64,000 nt of DNA from Rhizobium sp. Root274 (GCF_001429245.1 NZ_LMJE01000001.1:311186-375185), one strand, 5' to 3'. Numbered from the stretch's first letter, positions 37,959-48,058 are shown. Translations and numbers: made by a program. Notes: a model not told the origin generated them from the sequence alone.

Positions 37959-39107
37959 ATGGGTGACGAGACAAGGCTGCCTAGTTCGGGAGCGGGTGTG
38001 AAAGCGGGTGGGGAGACTTCTCCTTCCCCGCCACCAGGAATGCTCACGCCCCTGCCCGTCCCGGCGCGCTGGGCCATTCTCCTTGCGGTCTCGCTCACAC
38101 TGTCGACGATCCTCTTTGCCACCCACATTCCCGGCGCGCTCCTGCTCGGGCCGATGGCAGCAGCGATCCTGGTCGCCACCAACGGTGCTCGCCTTTCCGT
38201 GCATCGCTATCCCTATATCTTCGCGCACTCGCTGCTCGGCTGCATTATCGCCCGCTCGCTCGATCTCGAAACGCTGAAGGCCGTGGCGCTCGACTGGCCG
38301 ATCTTCCTGGCGATCGTCGTTGCGGTCATCTCGGCGAGCAGCCTGCTCGGCTACCTGATTGCGAAAGCGGACATTCTGCCGGGCACCACGGCCGTCTGGG
38401 GGACATCCGCAGGAGCCGCATCCGCCATGGTCCTCATGGCTGAGGCGCATGGCGCGGATGCGCGGCTCGTCGCCTTCATGCAATATCTCCGGGTGGTGTT
38501 CGTCGCGACCGGTGCCTCGGTCATGGCAGCATTTGTCTTCCGGATCAGCGGTGGTGCGGCACCGCAAGTCGTCTGGTTTCCGCAGACCGACTGGCTCGAC
38601 CTCGGTGTGACACTTGCCGCAGCACTCGCTGCCGCCTCTGTCGGGGCGCGGCTCAAGATCCCGGCGGGCACGATGCTGCTGCCGCTTGCCGTGACAACGA
38701 TCCTGCATGTCGCAGGTGTCATCTCGCTGCATCTGCCGCAATGGCTGCTGGCGCTCGCCTATGGCGTGATCGGCTGGCGAATCGGCCTTACCTTCACCCG
38801 CAGGATCCTGCGCCATGCGGCCAGCGCCTTGCCGCAGGTTGTCGGTTCGATCCTTGTGCTGATGGCGTTTTGCGGTGGGCTCGCGTTCCTGCTCTGGCGG
38901 TTCATGGGCATCGACCCGCTCACCGCCTATCTGGCGACAAGCCCCGGCGGCCTCGATTCGATCGCCATCATCGCCGCCTCGACGCCCGTCGACATGTCGT
39001 TCGTCATGGCGCTGCAGACGATGCGGCTGATCCTGATTATCATTGCCGGGCCGAAAATAGCAGGTTTTGTCGCCCGACGGATCAAGCCCGCCGGGACGAA
39101 AGGGTGA
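37959..39107 (+). CDS. AbrB-family membrane protein
   Basis: 382 residues with about ten hydrophobic helices and a duplicated organisation: GTTAVWGTSAGAASAMVLMAEAHGAD in the first half matches YLATSPGGLDSIAIIAAS in the second. This is the AbrB/ammonia-monooxygenase-like membrane family (not the AbrB DNA-binding fold), of unknown transport role. The frame is open to a GTG at 37863 inside the operator; ATG 37959 with GGGAG upstream is preferred. Confidence 0.8.
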   Translation: MGDETRLPSSGAGVKAGGETSPSPPPGMLTPLPVPARWAILLAVSLTLSTILFATHIPGALLLGPMAAAILVATNGARLSVHRYPYIFAHSLLGCIIARSLDLETLKAVALDWPIFLAIVVAVISASSLLGYLIAKADILPGTTAVWGTSAGAASAMVLMAEAHGADARLVAFMQYLRVVFVATGASVMAAFVFRISGGAAPQVVWFPQTDWLDLGVTLAAALAAASVGARLKIPAGTMLLPLAVTTILHVAGVISLHLPQWLLALAYGVIGWRIGLTFTRRILRHAASALPQVVGSILVLMAFCGGLAFLLWRFMGIDPLTAYLATSPGGLDSIAIIAASTPVDMSFVMALQTMRLILIIIAGPKIAGFVARRIKPAGTKG

Positions 39108-39125
39108 GAGACAGACGAAAGACCG

Positions 39126-40067
39126 TCAGTCGCGCGGGAATTCCAGGCCCATTTCGCGGAAGCGCTCAGGGTCATTGCCCCAGTTTTCGCGCACCTTGAC
39201 GAACAGGAAGAGGTGCACAGGCTGCTCGAGGATTTCCGACATCTCCTTGCGGGACGCCGTTGAGATCGCCTTGATTGCGTCGCCGTTCTTGCCGAGCACG
39301 ATCTTCTTCTGGCTGTCGCGCTCGACGTAGATCACCTGCTCGATGCGAACAGAACCATCCTTGCGCTCTTCCCACTTTTCCGTCTCGACATGCGAGGAAT
39401 AAGGAAGCTCCTGGTGCAGGCGCAGGAACAGTTTTTCACGGGTGATCTCAGCGGCCAACTGGCGCATCGGCAGGTCGGAGATCTGGTCTTCCGGATAATA
39501 CCAGGGGCCCTCCGGGAAGGTCTCCGCCAGATAGTCCATGATGTCGTCACAACCGGAGCCGGTCGTCGCCGATATCATGAAGGTGCGGTCAAACTTCACG
39601 GTCTCGTTGGCCTTGGCCGCCAACTGGAACAAATCTTCATGGCGCACGCGGTCGATCTTGTTCAGAACGAGGATCTTCGGCTGCGGCACATCTTTCAGAG
39701 CTTCAAGAATCGCCTCGGCGTCGCCGCGCAGCCCCCGTTCGCTGTCGATCAGGAGCAGGATGATATCGGCATCCTTGGCGCCGCCCCAGGCTGAGGTCAC
39801 CATGGCGCGGTCGAGCTTGCGGCGCGGCTTGAAGATGCCGGGCGTGTCCATGAAGACGATCTGTGCGTTCTTGTGGATCGCAATGCCGCGCATGACCGCG
39901 CGGGTCGTCTGCACCTTGTGGCTGACGATGGAGACCTTGGCGCCGACGAAGCGGTTGACCAAGGTCGACTTGCCGGCATTCGTCGGACCGATCAGGGCGA
40001 CGAAGCCGGATCGGGTCGGGGTATTGACGGTGGCTTCGCCGCCGTCATGGTTTTCTGTTTCGCTCAT
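39126..40067 (-). CDS. era: GTPase Era
   Basis: A 313-residue ribosome-assembly GTPase that binds the 3' end of 16S rRNA. The P-loop GPTNAGKST is at residues 27-35, followed by DTPG and NKID motifs. The C-terminal KH domain includes VIYVERDSQKKIVLGKNGDAIK. ATG at 40067 is chosen; the frame also opens at a TTG at 40076. It starts 9 nt after rnc. Confidence 0.97.
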   Translation of the reverse strand: MSETENHDGGEATVNTPTRSGFVALIGPTNAGKSTLVNRFVGAKVSIVSHKVQTTRAVMRGIAIHKNAQIVFMDTPGIFKPRRKLDRAMVTSAWGGAKDADIILLLIDSERGLRGDAEAILEALKDVPQPKILVLNKIDRVRHEDLFQLAAKANETVKFDRTFMISATTGSGCDDIMDYLAETFPEGPWYYPEDQISDLPMRQLAAEITREKLFLRLHQELPYSSHVETEKWEERKDGSVRIEQVIYVERDSQKKIVLGKNGDAIKAISTASRKEMSEILEQPVHLFLFVKVRENWGNDPERFREMGLEFPRD

Positions 40068-40076
40068 GGTGTCCAA

Positions 40077-40799
40077 TCAGTTCGCGTCGGAGGCCTTGGC
40101 CCAGACGCCTTCGCGTTCGAGAATCTTCGTGGCGGCCACCTGTTCGGCGGCGCGCTTGGAACGGTCGATGCCGATCTCCGGCTTGATGCCCGGGATCTCG
40201 ACGATCACCGTGAAGCGGGGATCATGATCCGGTCCGGACCGATCCGCAACCTTGTATGTCGGCGGCTTGCCGAACTTGGCATGCGTCCATTCCTGCAGCT
40301 CGGTCTTGGCGTCGCGGCGCGCGCCATCGGCACGGGTGGCTCGCGCCGTCCAGAATTTTAAGATGAAGCTGCGGGCAGCTTCGAGCCCTGCATCCAGATA
40401 AATGGCCGCGATCAGGGCTTCGACCACATCGGCGCGCACATTCAGCATGTTCTTCGCGGTGATCTTCTTCACGTCGGCGCCGGTGCGAATGAAGCGGTGA
40501 AGCTCCATCTCGTCGGCGACGGCAGCACAGGTCTCGGCGCTGACGAGTTGGTTGAAGCGGACGGAGAGCTCTCCCTCCGCCGCCTTGCGGAAGGTGCTGA
40601 AGAGGAGCTCGGCCACACAGAGGCCGAGCACGCGGTCGCCGAGGAATTCCAGGCGCTCATAATCGCCCTCCCCCTTCGACGGCTGGACGCTCGAATGGGT
40701 GAGTGCCCGGGACAGACGATCCCGATCGGCAAAGCGATGCCCGATCAGAGTCTCGATCTGCTCCCAATGCTCCTCCGATGCGCCCTTTTTCCGGTTCAT
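40077..40799 (-). CDS. rnc: ribonuclease III
   Basis: A 240-residue double-strand-specific RNase. The catalytic signature ERLEFLGDR lies at residues 48-56 (Glu51 and Asp55 among the metal ligands), and the C-terminal dsRNA-binding domain begins near residue 165 (DAKTELQEWTHAKFGK). The start at 40799 overlaps the lepB stop by four bases, so the three genes are coupled. It matures rRNA and degrades structured RNAs. Confidence 0.97.
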   Translation of the reverse strand: MNRKKGASEEHWEQIETLIGHRFADRDRLSRALTHSSVQPSKGEGDYERLEFLGDRVLGLCVAELLFSTFRKAAEGELSVRFNQLVSAETCAAVADEMELHRFIRTGADVKKITAKNMLNVRADVVEALIAAIYLDAGLEAARSFILKFWTARATRADGARRDAKTELQEWTHAKFGKPPTYKVADRSGPDHDPRFTVIVEIPGIKPEIGIDRSKRAAEQVAATKILEREGVWAKASDAN

Positions 40800-41566
40800 C
40801 CGACAACCTTGAACAGACGATCCCAACGCATGTTCGACGGCCACTTCCAGACTTCGCGGAAGGAGGTGTCGTTACCGAGCGAGAAGAAGATCAGCGAGGC
40901 TTTGCCGATCAGGTTCTCCGCCGGCACGAAGCCGACGTCGAAGCGGCTGTCCAGCGAGTTGTCGCGGTTGTCGCCCATCATGAAGTAATGCCCTTCCGGC
41001 ACGATGAACTCGCGGGTGTTGTCGCCACGGCTGTCGGGCGCCTGATCGAGCGTGTCATAGGTCACGCCATTGTCCATGGTTTCGCGGAAGACCGGCACAT
41101 CTGTGCCCGGATCCATGCGGTAATCCGAGGTAAAGACACCATCAGGCTGCTTCGGCACCGGCTGGCCGTTGATGTTCAGGACACCGTTGATGACCTGGAT
41201 GCGGTCGCCCGGGAGGCCGACAAGACGCTTGATATAGTCAACGCTCGGGTTCGGCGGAAAACGGAAAACCACGATGTCACCACGCTTCGGCTCGCTCGCA
41301 AAGATCCGGCCTTCGAAGAGGTCGGGCGAGAAGGGCAGCGAGTATTTGGAATAGCCGTAGGAGAACTTGTTGACGAAGATATAGTCACCGACCAGCAGGG
41401 TCGGCATCATGGAGCCCGACGGAATGGTGAAGGGCTGGAACAGCACGGTGCGGATGACCATGGCCAGCAGGAGGGCCTGGATGATGACCTTGATGTTTTC
41501 CCAAAGGGCACTTTGCTTCTTGGCTTCGCTCACGCGGATCGTTTCCTTCTTGCGAAAATCCTGCAC
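40796..41566 (-). CDS. lepB: signal peptidase I
   Basis: A 256-residue membrane protease that removes signal peptides. One N-terminal helix (about 22-43) leads into the catalytic PSGSMMPTL (Ser52). The lysine general base is in DYIKRLVGLPGDR, and the GDNRDNSLDSR box is present. The start may be TTG/ATG-like at 41566 or GTG at 41533 (VSEAKKQS). It heads the lepB-rnc-era operon. Confidence 0.96.
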   Translation of the reverse strand: MQDFRKKETIRVSEAKKQSALWENIKVIIQALLLAMVIRTVLFQPFTIPSGSMMPTLLVGDYIFVNKFSYGYSKYSLPFSPDLFEGRIFASEPKRGDIVVFRFPPNPSVDYIKRLVGLPGDRIQVINGVLNINGQPVPKQPDGVFTSDYRMDPGTDVPVFRETMDNGVTYDTLDQAPDSRGDNTREFIVPEGHYFMMGDNRDNSLDSRFDVGFVPAENLIGKASLIFFSLGNDTSFREVWKWPSNMRWDRLFKVVG

Positions 41567-41630
41567 TGTCTAGTCGGTTCGTGCCCGCGCGGCAACCACG
41601 CAGGCGCGACAGCCGCCGCGACCGGTTAAC

Positions 41631-42035
41631 TCAGGCGTTCACCGGCAGGGCTTCGACGATCACGAATGCCTGGGCATAGGGGAATTCGTCGGTGATGGTG
41701 AGATGAATGACGGGACGGTGGCCATGTGGCACGAGGCGTTCCAGAAAGGCCTTCGCGCCGCCGGTCAGTTCCAGGCCGGGCTTGCCGTTGGGCAGGTTGA
41801 CAACGCCCATCTCTTTCCAGAACACGCCCTCAGCGATGCCTGTTCCGAGCGCCTTTGCCATGGCCTCCTTGGCGGCGAACCGTTTCGCATAGGAGGCCGC
41901 GCAATCCTTGCGGCCATTCGAGCGCGCCTGCTCCTCGTCCGTGAAGCAGCGAGCGGTGAACTTGTCGCCGAAACGTTGGATGGATTTCTCGATCCGCCTG
42001 ATGTCGATGAGATCGCTGCCAATGCCGATGATCAT
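41631..42035 (-). CDS. acpS: holo-acyl-carrier-protein synthase
   Basis: A 134-residue enzyme that attaches the phosphopantetheine arm of CoA to acyl-carrier protein. The Mg-binding Asp8 is in GIGSDLIDI, and the second metal site is in [13 protein letters not shown]. The start at 42035 is chosen because the extension upstream does not belong to the fold. It follows the DUF2062 gene with a 1-nt gap. Confidence 0.95.
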   Translation of the reverse strand: MIIGIGSDLIDIRRIEKSIQRFGDKFTARCFTDEEQARSNGRKDCAASYAKRFAAKEAMAKALGTGIAEGVFWKEMGVVNLPNGKPGLELTGGAKAFLERLVPHGHRPVIHLTITDEFPYAQAFVIVEALPVNA

Positions 42036-42036
42036 A

Positions 42037-42627
42037 TCAGACGCTCGTTCCTTCGAGGGCATCGGCCAGACGCGCCTTTGCCCGTTCGGACAGGCGCGCG
42101 CGGCGCCGGCGCTGAAAGCGATCAACAGCGACATAGGTGACTGCATAGACGACAACGGTGCTGATTGCCGCAAGCGGGATCGCTCCGACGAGCATGGGCT
42201 TCAAGATCGGCTCCCAGATATGGGCGATGCCCGACTGGTGCCATGCCCGGTGCAAATCGACGGCATCGCCGACCGGTGCGCCGGCACCGAGGATCCGGTG
42301 CCCGACTTCCCAGGTCGCCGCCCAAATCAGCGGAAAGGTCAAGGGATTGCCAAGCGCAGTGCCAAGGGCCGCCGCCAGCATGTTGCCGGAGATCAGATAG
42401 GCGATGGCAAAGGCAATGAGGAAGTGGAAGCCGATAAACGGCGTCAGCGACGAGACCACGCCGGCCACCAGTCCGGCAGCCACCGCATGGGGCGTCGCCG
42501 ACAGGCGCAGCACGCGCTTGCCGAAGTATTGAAACGAGCGGGAGAAGCCTTTTCGCGGCCACAAAAGCTCGCGCAGCCTCATCGAATAGGAAAGCGGTTG
42601 GCGACGTCGGAACAGCATGGACAACAT
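42037..42627 (-). CDS. DUF2062 membrane protein
   Basis: About 196 residues. The basic N-terminus is followed by helices (about 55-115 and 145-175) with the family pattern [29 protein letters not shown] and [14 protein letters not shown]. The function is unknown. The start may be 42627 or 42618. It sits in the gap between acpS and the DUF3563 gene and is read with acpS. Confidence 0.8.
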   Translation of the reverse strand: MLSMLFRRRQPLSYSMRLRELLWPRKGFSRSFQYFGKRVLRLSATPHAVAAGLVAGVVSSLTPFIGFHFLIAFAIAYLISGNMLAAALGTALGNPLTFPLIWAATWEVGHRILGAGAPVGDAVDLHRAWHQSGIAHIWEPILKPMLVGAIPLAAISTVVVYAVTYVAVDRFQRRRRARLSERAKARLADALEGTSV

Positions 42628-42786
42628 GTAGTTTATCCGCTGCGTTCCCCGCAAGGGCTACCCGTCGACGGAAGGGCTGAAATAGAGGGCGCCGAGAAAG
42701 ATCGCCGCCGGATTTTCATCTGCTGGAGAGGCTCAGGTGAACCCCTCCTCACACGTCAGCTGCGGCCAAGGCTGGCCGCCGGTCAA

Positions 42787-42939
42787 TCAGAAGCCGCGAC
42801 GGAAAACACCACGGTCGATTTCGCGCTGGCGGTATTCCAGGTCGACGAGATCGCGAGCGCCGTTCAGGTAGCTCATTTCGCGCTCAGCAGCGCTCGGTAC
42901 GCGGAGTGCACGGGCCAGTTTGCGGATCGGAGTAAACAT
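42787..42939 (-). CDS. DUF3563 small protein
   Basis: 50 residues, MFTPIRKLARALRV start, with the EMSYLNGARDLVDLEYRQREIDRG core typical of DUF3563. It is basic and probably cytosolic, of unknown role. AGGA precedes the ATG by seven bases. A seven-base inverted repeat (42950-42956 and 42973-42979) lies in its leader. Confidence 0.8.
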   Translation of the reverse strand: MFTPIRKLARALRVPSAAEREMSYLNGARDLVDLEYRQREIDRGVFRRGF

Positions 42940-43184
42940 CGTTTTGTCCTCGGTTCTTTGTCTTAATCTGTTGAACCGAAGATAATGTTGCGCCGCACAA
43001 ACTACCAGCGCGCATTGGCGACGCCAGATATGCGCAAGGCGCATACCGAAAGGGTGGAGGTTTACGTTTTGGGCAGAAGATGGGCAAAAGATAAGCAGTT
43101 GGCGTCTGCGCGAGGCACAGCATGGGGCGAAAAGACGGGGAATGGCGGCAACCCGCCCTTCCCTCTGATCAGAGCCCATCCACG

Positions 43185-45410
43185 TCAGTCGTAGACGCGC
43201 TTCACCGTGGAAATGCAGTCCAGCTCCTTCAACTCGCCCAGTAGCTGGCTGAGCTGGCGCAGGTCCCAGACTTCCAGGTCGATTGCCATCTCGGTGAAGT
43301 CGGTGGCGATGCGGATCATGTTGAGGACGCGGATGTTGATATCCAGCCGCGCGACGCATTGGGCAACCGTTGCCAGCGTCCCCGGTTCGTTCAGCGCGTT
43401 GATCAGGATGCGGGCGACAAAGCGCGATTTGTTGGCCTCGTCAAGATCCCAGCGCACGTCGATCCAGCGCTCCGGCTGGTCGTCGAACTTCTGCAGGGTG
43501 GATGCCTGGATCGGATAGATGGTGATGCCCTTGTCGTCTTCCATGATGCCGACGATGCGGTCGCCCGGAACGGCGCCAGCCGGGCCGAAATGCACCTCGG
43601 CATTGCCGGACAGACCCCGAATCGGAAGCGGCTCCGGTCCGTCGCCCGCCGTCGGCACATCGCCCTTCGGATGGGCAGCACCGGGAATCTTGAAGACCAT
43701 GCCATTGGCGCTGTTCATTGCGAACCAGCCGTCTTCCGACGGTTTTACCGTGACGCGCTCGTCCTGATAGTCGGGATAGACCGCGCGCAGCACGTCGAGC
43801 GACGAGGATTCGCCGCGACCGACCGAGGCAATTGCATCCTCGACATCGCGCTGGCCGAGACGATGCAGCACGGGCCGCAGCGTATCGCGCGAGAAGACCT
43901 TGCCGGCGCGCTCAAACGTGCGCTCCAGAATGCGCTGGCCGAGGCCGGCATATTGCTTGCGGATCGCCATGCGGGTGGCGCGACGGATGGCGGCGCGCGC
44001 CTTGCCGGTGACGACGATCTCTTCCCAGGCGGCGGGCGGCACCTGCACGCCGGAGCGGATGATCTCGACCTCGTCGCCGTTCGACAGCCGCGTGACGAGC
44101 GGCATGATCGAGCCGTTGATCTTGGCACCGACACAGGTGTCGCCGACATTGGTGTGGACGGCATAGGCGAAATCGATCGGGGTCGCGCCACGCGGCAGCG
44201 CGATCAGCTTGCCCTTCGGCGTGAAGCAGAAGACCTGGTCCTGGAAGAGTTCGAGCTTGGTGTGCTCGAGGAATTCTTCCGGATTGTCGCCTTCGGCCAG
44301 CGCTTCAATCGTGTGGCGCAGCCAGGAATAGGCGTTGCTCTCGCGTGACAGCGGCTCGCTCTGCTCGCCATTTTCGCCATCCTTGTAGAGACTGTGGGCG
44401 GCAATACCGTATTCGGCGATTTCATGCATGCGGCGCGTGCGGATCTGCAGCTCGATGCGCTGGCGCGACGGGCCGACGATGGTGGTGTGGATCGAGCGGT
44501 AATCATTCTGCTTCGGCGTCGAGATATAGTCCTTGAACCGACCGGGCACGACGCGCCAGCGGGTGTGGACGATGCCGAGCGCGCGGTAGCAGCCGGGAAT
44601 GTCGTCGACCAGGATGCGGAAGCCATAGACGTCCGAGAGCTGTTCGAAGGAGAGCGACTTCGACTGCATCTTGCGGAAGACGGAATAAGGCCGCTTCTGG
44701 CGACCCTTGACGCCGGCGTTCAAGAGGCCGTTCGCCACCAGCAGGTCGCGGAGCTCGTCCTCGATCTTGGTGATCAGGCCTTCGTTGCGGGTCGACAGTT
44801 CCGAGAGACGGTTGGTGACCGTCTCATAGGCCTCCGGGTTCATGTAGCGGAAGGACAGATCCTCCAGCTCGTCGCGCATGTCCTGCATACCCATGCGGCC
44901 GGCCAGCGGCGCATAGATTTCCATCGTCTCTTCGGAAATGCGGGCCCGCTTGTCATCGCGCATGTGTTCGAGCGTGCGCATATTGTGCAGGCGGTCGGCG
45001 AGCTTGACGAGGAGCACGCGCACGTCATCGGAAATTGCGAGCAAGAGCTTGCGCAGGTTTTCCGCCTGCTTGGCCTTCTTGGTGACGAGATCGAGCTTCT
45101 TGATCTTGGTGAGGCCCTCGACGAGACGGCCGATATCCTCGCCGAACAATTCGTCGATTTCGGCGCGGGTGGCCGAGGTGTCCTCGATCGTATCGTGCAG
45201 GAGCGCGACTGCGATGGTCGATTCGTCCAAGCGCATTTCGGTTAGAATGGCGGCGACCTCGAGCGGGTGGGAGATATAGGGATCTCCGCTGGCGCGCGTC
45301 TGCTTGCCATGTTTCTGCATGGCATAGACATAGGCCTTGTTGAGAAGAGCTTCGTTGGCGTCGGGCTTGTACTTCTGTACCCGCTCCACGAGCTCATACT
45401 GCCGCATCAT
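43185..45410 (-). CDS. rsh: bifunctional (p)ppGpp synthetase/hydrolase
   Basis: 741 residues: HD hydrolase domain (about 25-180, ALLHDTIEDT), synthetase domain (about 235-350, FRILVDDIPGCYRALGIVH), TGS domain (about 390-450), a helical region and a C-terminal ACT domain (about 665-741). Both active sites appear intact, as in the single long RSH enzyme (Rel/SpoT) of alphaproteobacteria. It sets the alarmone level in the stringent response. It lies directly downstream of rpoZ, whose product helps RNA polymerase respond to ppGpp. Confidence 0.95.
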   Translation of the reverse strand: MMRQYELVERVQKYKPDANEALLNKAYVYAMQKHGKQTRASGDPYISHPLEVAAILTEMRLDESTIAVALLHDTIEDTSATRAEIDELFGEDIGRLVEGLTKIKKLDLVTKKAKQAENLRKLLLAISDDVRVLLVKLADRLHNMRTLEHMRDDKRARISEETMEIYAPLAGRMGMQDMRDELEDLSFRYMNPEAYETVTNRLSELSTRNEGLITKIEDELRDLLVANGLLNAGVKGRQKRPYSVFRKMQSKSLSFEQLSDVYGFRILVDDIPGCYRALGIVHTRWRVVPGRFKDYISTPKQNDYRSIHTTIVGPSRQRIELQIRTRRMHEIAEYGIAAHSLYKDGENGEQSEPLSRESNAYSWLRHTIEALAEGDNPEEFLEHTKLELFQDQVFCFTPKGKLIALPRGATPIDFAYAVHTNVGDTCVGAKINGSIMPLVTRLSNGDEVEIIRSGVQVPPAAWEEIVVTGKARAAIRRATRMAIRKQYAGLGQRILERTFERAGKVFSRDTLRPVLHRLGQRDVEDAIASVGRGESSSLDVLRAVYPDYQDERVTVKPSEDGWFAMNSANGMVFKIPGAAHPKGDVPTAGDGPEPLPIRGLSGNAEVHFGPAGAVPGDRIVGIMEDDKGITIYPIQASTLQKFDDQPERWIDVRWDLDEANKSRFVARILINALNEPGTLATVAQCVARLDINIRVLNMIRIATDFTEMAIDLEVWDLRQLSQLLGELKELDCISTVKRVYD

Positions 45411-45427
45411 TCAGGCGTCTCCTAAAA

Positions 45428-45461
45428 CGAAAAAAAGCGCGCCAGCCGACATGACTGGCGC
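45428..45461 (-). terminator. rho-independent terminator after rpoZ
   Basis: On the minus strand GCGCCAG (45455-45461) pairs with CTGGCGC (45439-45445), and a run of T follows. It lies between rpoZ and rsh, so rsh may have its own promoter or rely on read-through. Confidence 0.75.
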
Positions 45462-45508
45462 ACGTTATCCAACTGTCAGAAACAGACTAAATTCCGACTG
45501 ATTGACGA

Positions 45509-45910
45509 TTAGTAATCGTCGCTCTTTTCAGGCGGCACCAGACCTTCGATACCGGCCAGAAGTTCCTCTTCCGACATCTGGTCGAAGGTGAGGGTTTCCG
45601 GCAGTTCGTCCTCTTCGTCGCCCTTGCCAGCCGTGCCGACATTCGCCAGCATGGAGCTCGGATCCTGCTCCGGCTCGTCGACTTCGACATGCTTCTGCAG
45701 CGAATGGATCAGGTCTTCCTTCAGATCGTCGGGCGAGAGCGTCTCGTCGGCGATTTCGCGAAGGGCCACGACCGGGTTCTTGTCCTTGTCGCGATCGATG
45801 GTGATCGGGGCGCCCTGCGAGATCTGGCGGGCACGATGGCTTGCGAGCAGCACGAGCTCGAAGCGGTTTTCGACTTTGTCGATACAATCTTCAACGGTGA
45901 CGCGGGCCAT
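45509..45910 (-). CDS. rpoZ: RNA polymerase omega subunit
   Basis: A 133-residue omega subunit. The conserved N-terminal [28 protein letters not shown] and the DNPV-like [16 protein letters not shown] match the family. The acidic C-terminal extension is usual in rhizobia. The start at 45910 is the family start; the upstream frame is not. It stabilises the beta' subunit and forms part of the ppGpp site. Confidence 0.96.
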   Translation of the reverse strand: MARVTVEDCIDKVENRFELVLLASHRARQISQGAPITIDRDKDKNPVVALREIADETLSPDDLKEDLIHSLQKHVEVDEPEQDPSSMLANVGTAGKGDEEDELPETLTFDQMSEEELLAGIEGLVPPEKSDDY

Positions 45911-46206
45911 TGCCTGTCCTTTGCGGTCATGAAAGCGAGGGATTGACGGGTGCGATACAGGCAATGGCGGGCAAATTCAAGTTTTTCGTGACTGCGCCTT
46001 CGAAACCCAAAAAAAGACAGGCCCAAAAGCCGCGATTTGGTGCCGCATGCAACCCTGAGGTGCTTGGATTATGCAGCCCCTTATCCTAAATACCTTTATA
46101 TATGATCAGATCATAATTTAATGCCTTGGTCATATGTGGAGGGGCAAGGTATTGTTTTGATTTCCGATTGCCGCGTTAGTTGATATTGCACCTGAGGATA
46201 ATGAAG

Positions 46207-46791
46207 ATGTTCGACCCGCGCGAAAAAATCGCCCTGTTCATCGATGGCGCCAATCTTTACGCAGCCTCCAAAAGCCTCGGCTTCGATATCGACTATCGCA
46301 AGCTCCTGAAGGCTTTCCAGAAGCGCGGTTACCTGTTGCGCGCCTATTATTACACCGCCCTCATCGAGGATCAGGAATATTCCTCGATCCGCCCGCTGAT
46401 CGACTGGCTGGACTATAACGGCTACAAGGTCGTGACCAAACCGGCGAAGGAATTCACCGACAGCATGGGCCGCCGCAAGGTCAAGGGCAACATGGACATC
46501 GAGCTGGCCATCGACGCGATGGAACAGTCGGAAACCGTCGACCATCTCGTTCTCTTCTCCGGCGACGGCGATTTCACCACGCTCGTCGAAGCCTTGCAGC
46601 GCAAGGGCCGCAAGGTCTCCGTCGTTTCGACCATGGCGACGCAACCGCCGATGATCGCCGATGATCTGCGCCGCCAGTCGGACCATTTCATCGACCTGAT
46701 GACGCTCAAAGCCGAAATCGGCCGCGACCCTTCGGAGCGCGGCACCCCGCGCGTGGCCGAGCCGGTGTCGAGCCACGAAGAAGAGCATTGA
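46207..46791 (+). CDS. LabA/NYN-domain nuclease-like protein
   Basis: A 194-residue protein of the NYN (PIN-like) group. Metal-binding acids lie in ALFIDGANLY, NMDIELAIDAM and LFSGDGDFTTLV. It is related to cyanobacterial LabA and is probably an RNA-binding or RNA-cutting protein. ATG at 46207 or 46201 could be the start; GAGG lies upstream. The 290 nt before it include an AT-rich stretch and the short palindrome ATGATCAGATCAT (46102). Confidence 0.85.
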   Translation: MFDPREKIALFIDGANLYAASKSLGFDIDYRKLLKAFQKRGYLLRAYYYTALIEDQEYSSIRPLIDWLDYNGYKVVTKPAKEFTDSMGRRKVKGNMDIELAIDAMEQSETVDHLVLFSGDGDFTTLVEALQRKGRKVSVVSTMATQPPMIADDLRRQSDHFIDLMTLKAEIGRDPSERGTPRVAEPVSSHEEEH

Positions 46792-46901
46792 GGGGTTGGG
46801 GCGCGAGCATCGGCGCTCAGGAACAGTGTGTTTAAGGACTTTCTCTTTTTGAAGCATGGGCGAAAACTGGCGCAGGCCGAAGCCCGCGCCAGGACGTTCG
46901 A

Positions 46902-47363
46902 TTAGAGGGCCTTCCAGAAAATCACTTTGTCGTCGCCCGACGCCCAGAAGTCGCGGATTCGGGCTTCTTCAACATAGTGATTGTTCCGATAGAACTGTCG
47001 TGTTCGGTCAAATGCGACCGCACCTGAGGTATCGACAATGAGAATGCGCTGACCAAGGGCAATGAGCTTGGCCTCGAGCGCTTTTACGAGGGCGGCTCCG
47101 ACACCTGTCTGCTGCCGCGAGGGCAGGACGGCGATCGCCCGCATATTCCATGTCCCCTCGGTCAGCGGCTCGGGCGCCGCATAGCAGAAGCCGATAGCGC
47201 GCCCACTGTCTTCGCAGGTGAGCCAGATATCGTCGCTTTGCTGGTCCGATAGAAAACCGCCGACCAATTCGGGAAGCAGTTCCGCAGGAAACAGGCCCGT
47301 TTCATTCAGCACCACCTGCAGGGCCGGAATATCATGAGCATTCAATGGTCTTATGTTCATCAT
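46902..47363 (-). CDS. GNAT-family acetyltransferase
   Basis: 153 residues with the GNAT fold. The acetyl-CoA loop is the RQQTGVGAALVKALE segment (about 82-96), and the C-terminus has TRQFYRNNHYVEEARI. The acceptor is unknown. It is a single gene; the 270 nt between it and the next gene hold no supportable coding region. Confidence 0.8.
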   Translation of the reverse strand: MMNIRPLNAHDIPALQVVLNETGLFPAELLPELVGGFLSDQQSDDIWLTCEDSGRAIGFCYAAPEPLTEGTWNMRAIAVLPSRQQTGVGAALVKALEAKLIALGQRILIVDTSGAVAFDRTRQFYRNNHYVEEARIRDFWASGDDKVIFWKAL

Positions 47364-47633
47364 GGTTGTCTTTCAAACAGCCGTGCCAGATCCTCTTTGA
47401 CCTTTGGGGGCCATCAGCGCGTGCTTCTCATTGGAAGCACTGAGGTCTGGGGAAATCGAGATATGGTTTGCCATGAGCTGAAGCGAAAGCGCATCAACTT
47501 CATTCAAACTCGGCAATCCCAGAAACTGGGACTAGCGGTGCCCCGCATTCGTGAACATAAAATCTCCAACGCCGCGCATCGTGCCCAGCTGACAGTGTGA
47601 TAACAGCCGCGTCATCAGACTGCAATGAGGGGA

Positions 47634-48053
47634 TTACATCGCCTCGAAAGCGATATCCTGCGCGCCCTGCCAGAGCACCATTTTCCCCATGGCCTCCAAC
47701 TGCTCAGCCCCCTTCACCACCGTCAAAAAGTGATTGCCCGCCAGAACACCCATCTTGCTGGCAAACTGCGAGGAGCCATAGGCGAAGAGCAGTTCGGTTT
47801 CGCTGAAACCGCCGGGATAAAGCAGGATATCGCCGCGCGAGGGATGGGCCGTGTGGTTTTCGAAGCCGGCGCCGAACTGGAAATCGCCTAAGGGCACCCA
47901 GACCGCCTCGCCCGACCAGCGCGAATGGATCGCCTGGTTGCGGAAGGGCAGAAAGCTTTCAAAGATGCGGCAGGTCTCCGGCGCCTTTTCGCGCTCAAGC
48001 CTGGCCTCGAAGACGAAGGGACCGACGGTGACCCTCAGAAACTCCAGCGCCAT
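47634..48053 (-). CDS. DUF3830 cyclophilin-like protein
   Basis: About 139 residues with the DUF3830 pattern: LRVTVGPFVFEARLEREKAPETCRIFESFLPF, IHSRWSGEAVWVPLGDF and LYPGGFSETELLFAYG. The fold is like cyclophilin, but the proline-isomerase residues are not evident. The start may be 48053 or 48062; the latter overlaps the smpB stop by four bases. Confidence 0.8.
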   Translation of the reverse strand: MALEFLRVTVGPFVFEARLEREKAPETCRIFESFLPFRNQAIHSRWSGEAVWVPLGDFQFGAGFENHTAHPSRGDILLYPGGFSETELLFAYGSSQFASKMGVLAGNHFLTVVKGAEQLEAMGKMVLWQGAQDIAFEAM

Positions 48054-48058
48054 CAGTC

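Noticed and set aside
37911..38816. 301-residue ORF antisense to the AbrB-type gene
   Set aside because: Low-complexity charged product, a shadow of a membrane gene.
47334..47600. ORF in the gap after the GNAT gene
   Set aside because: No ribosome site, no recognisable domain and overlap with the GNAT start.
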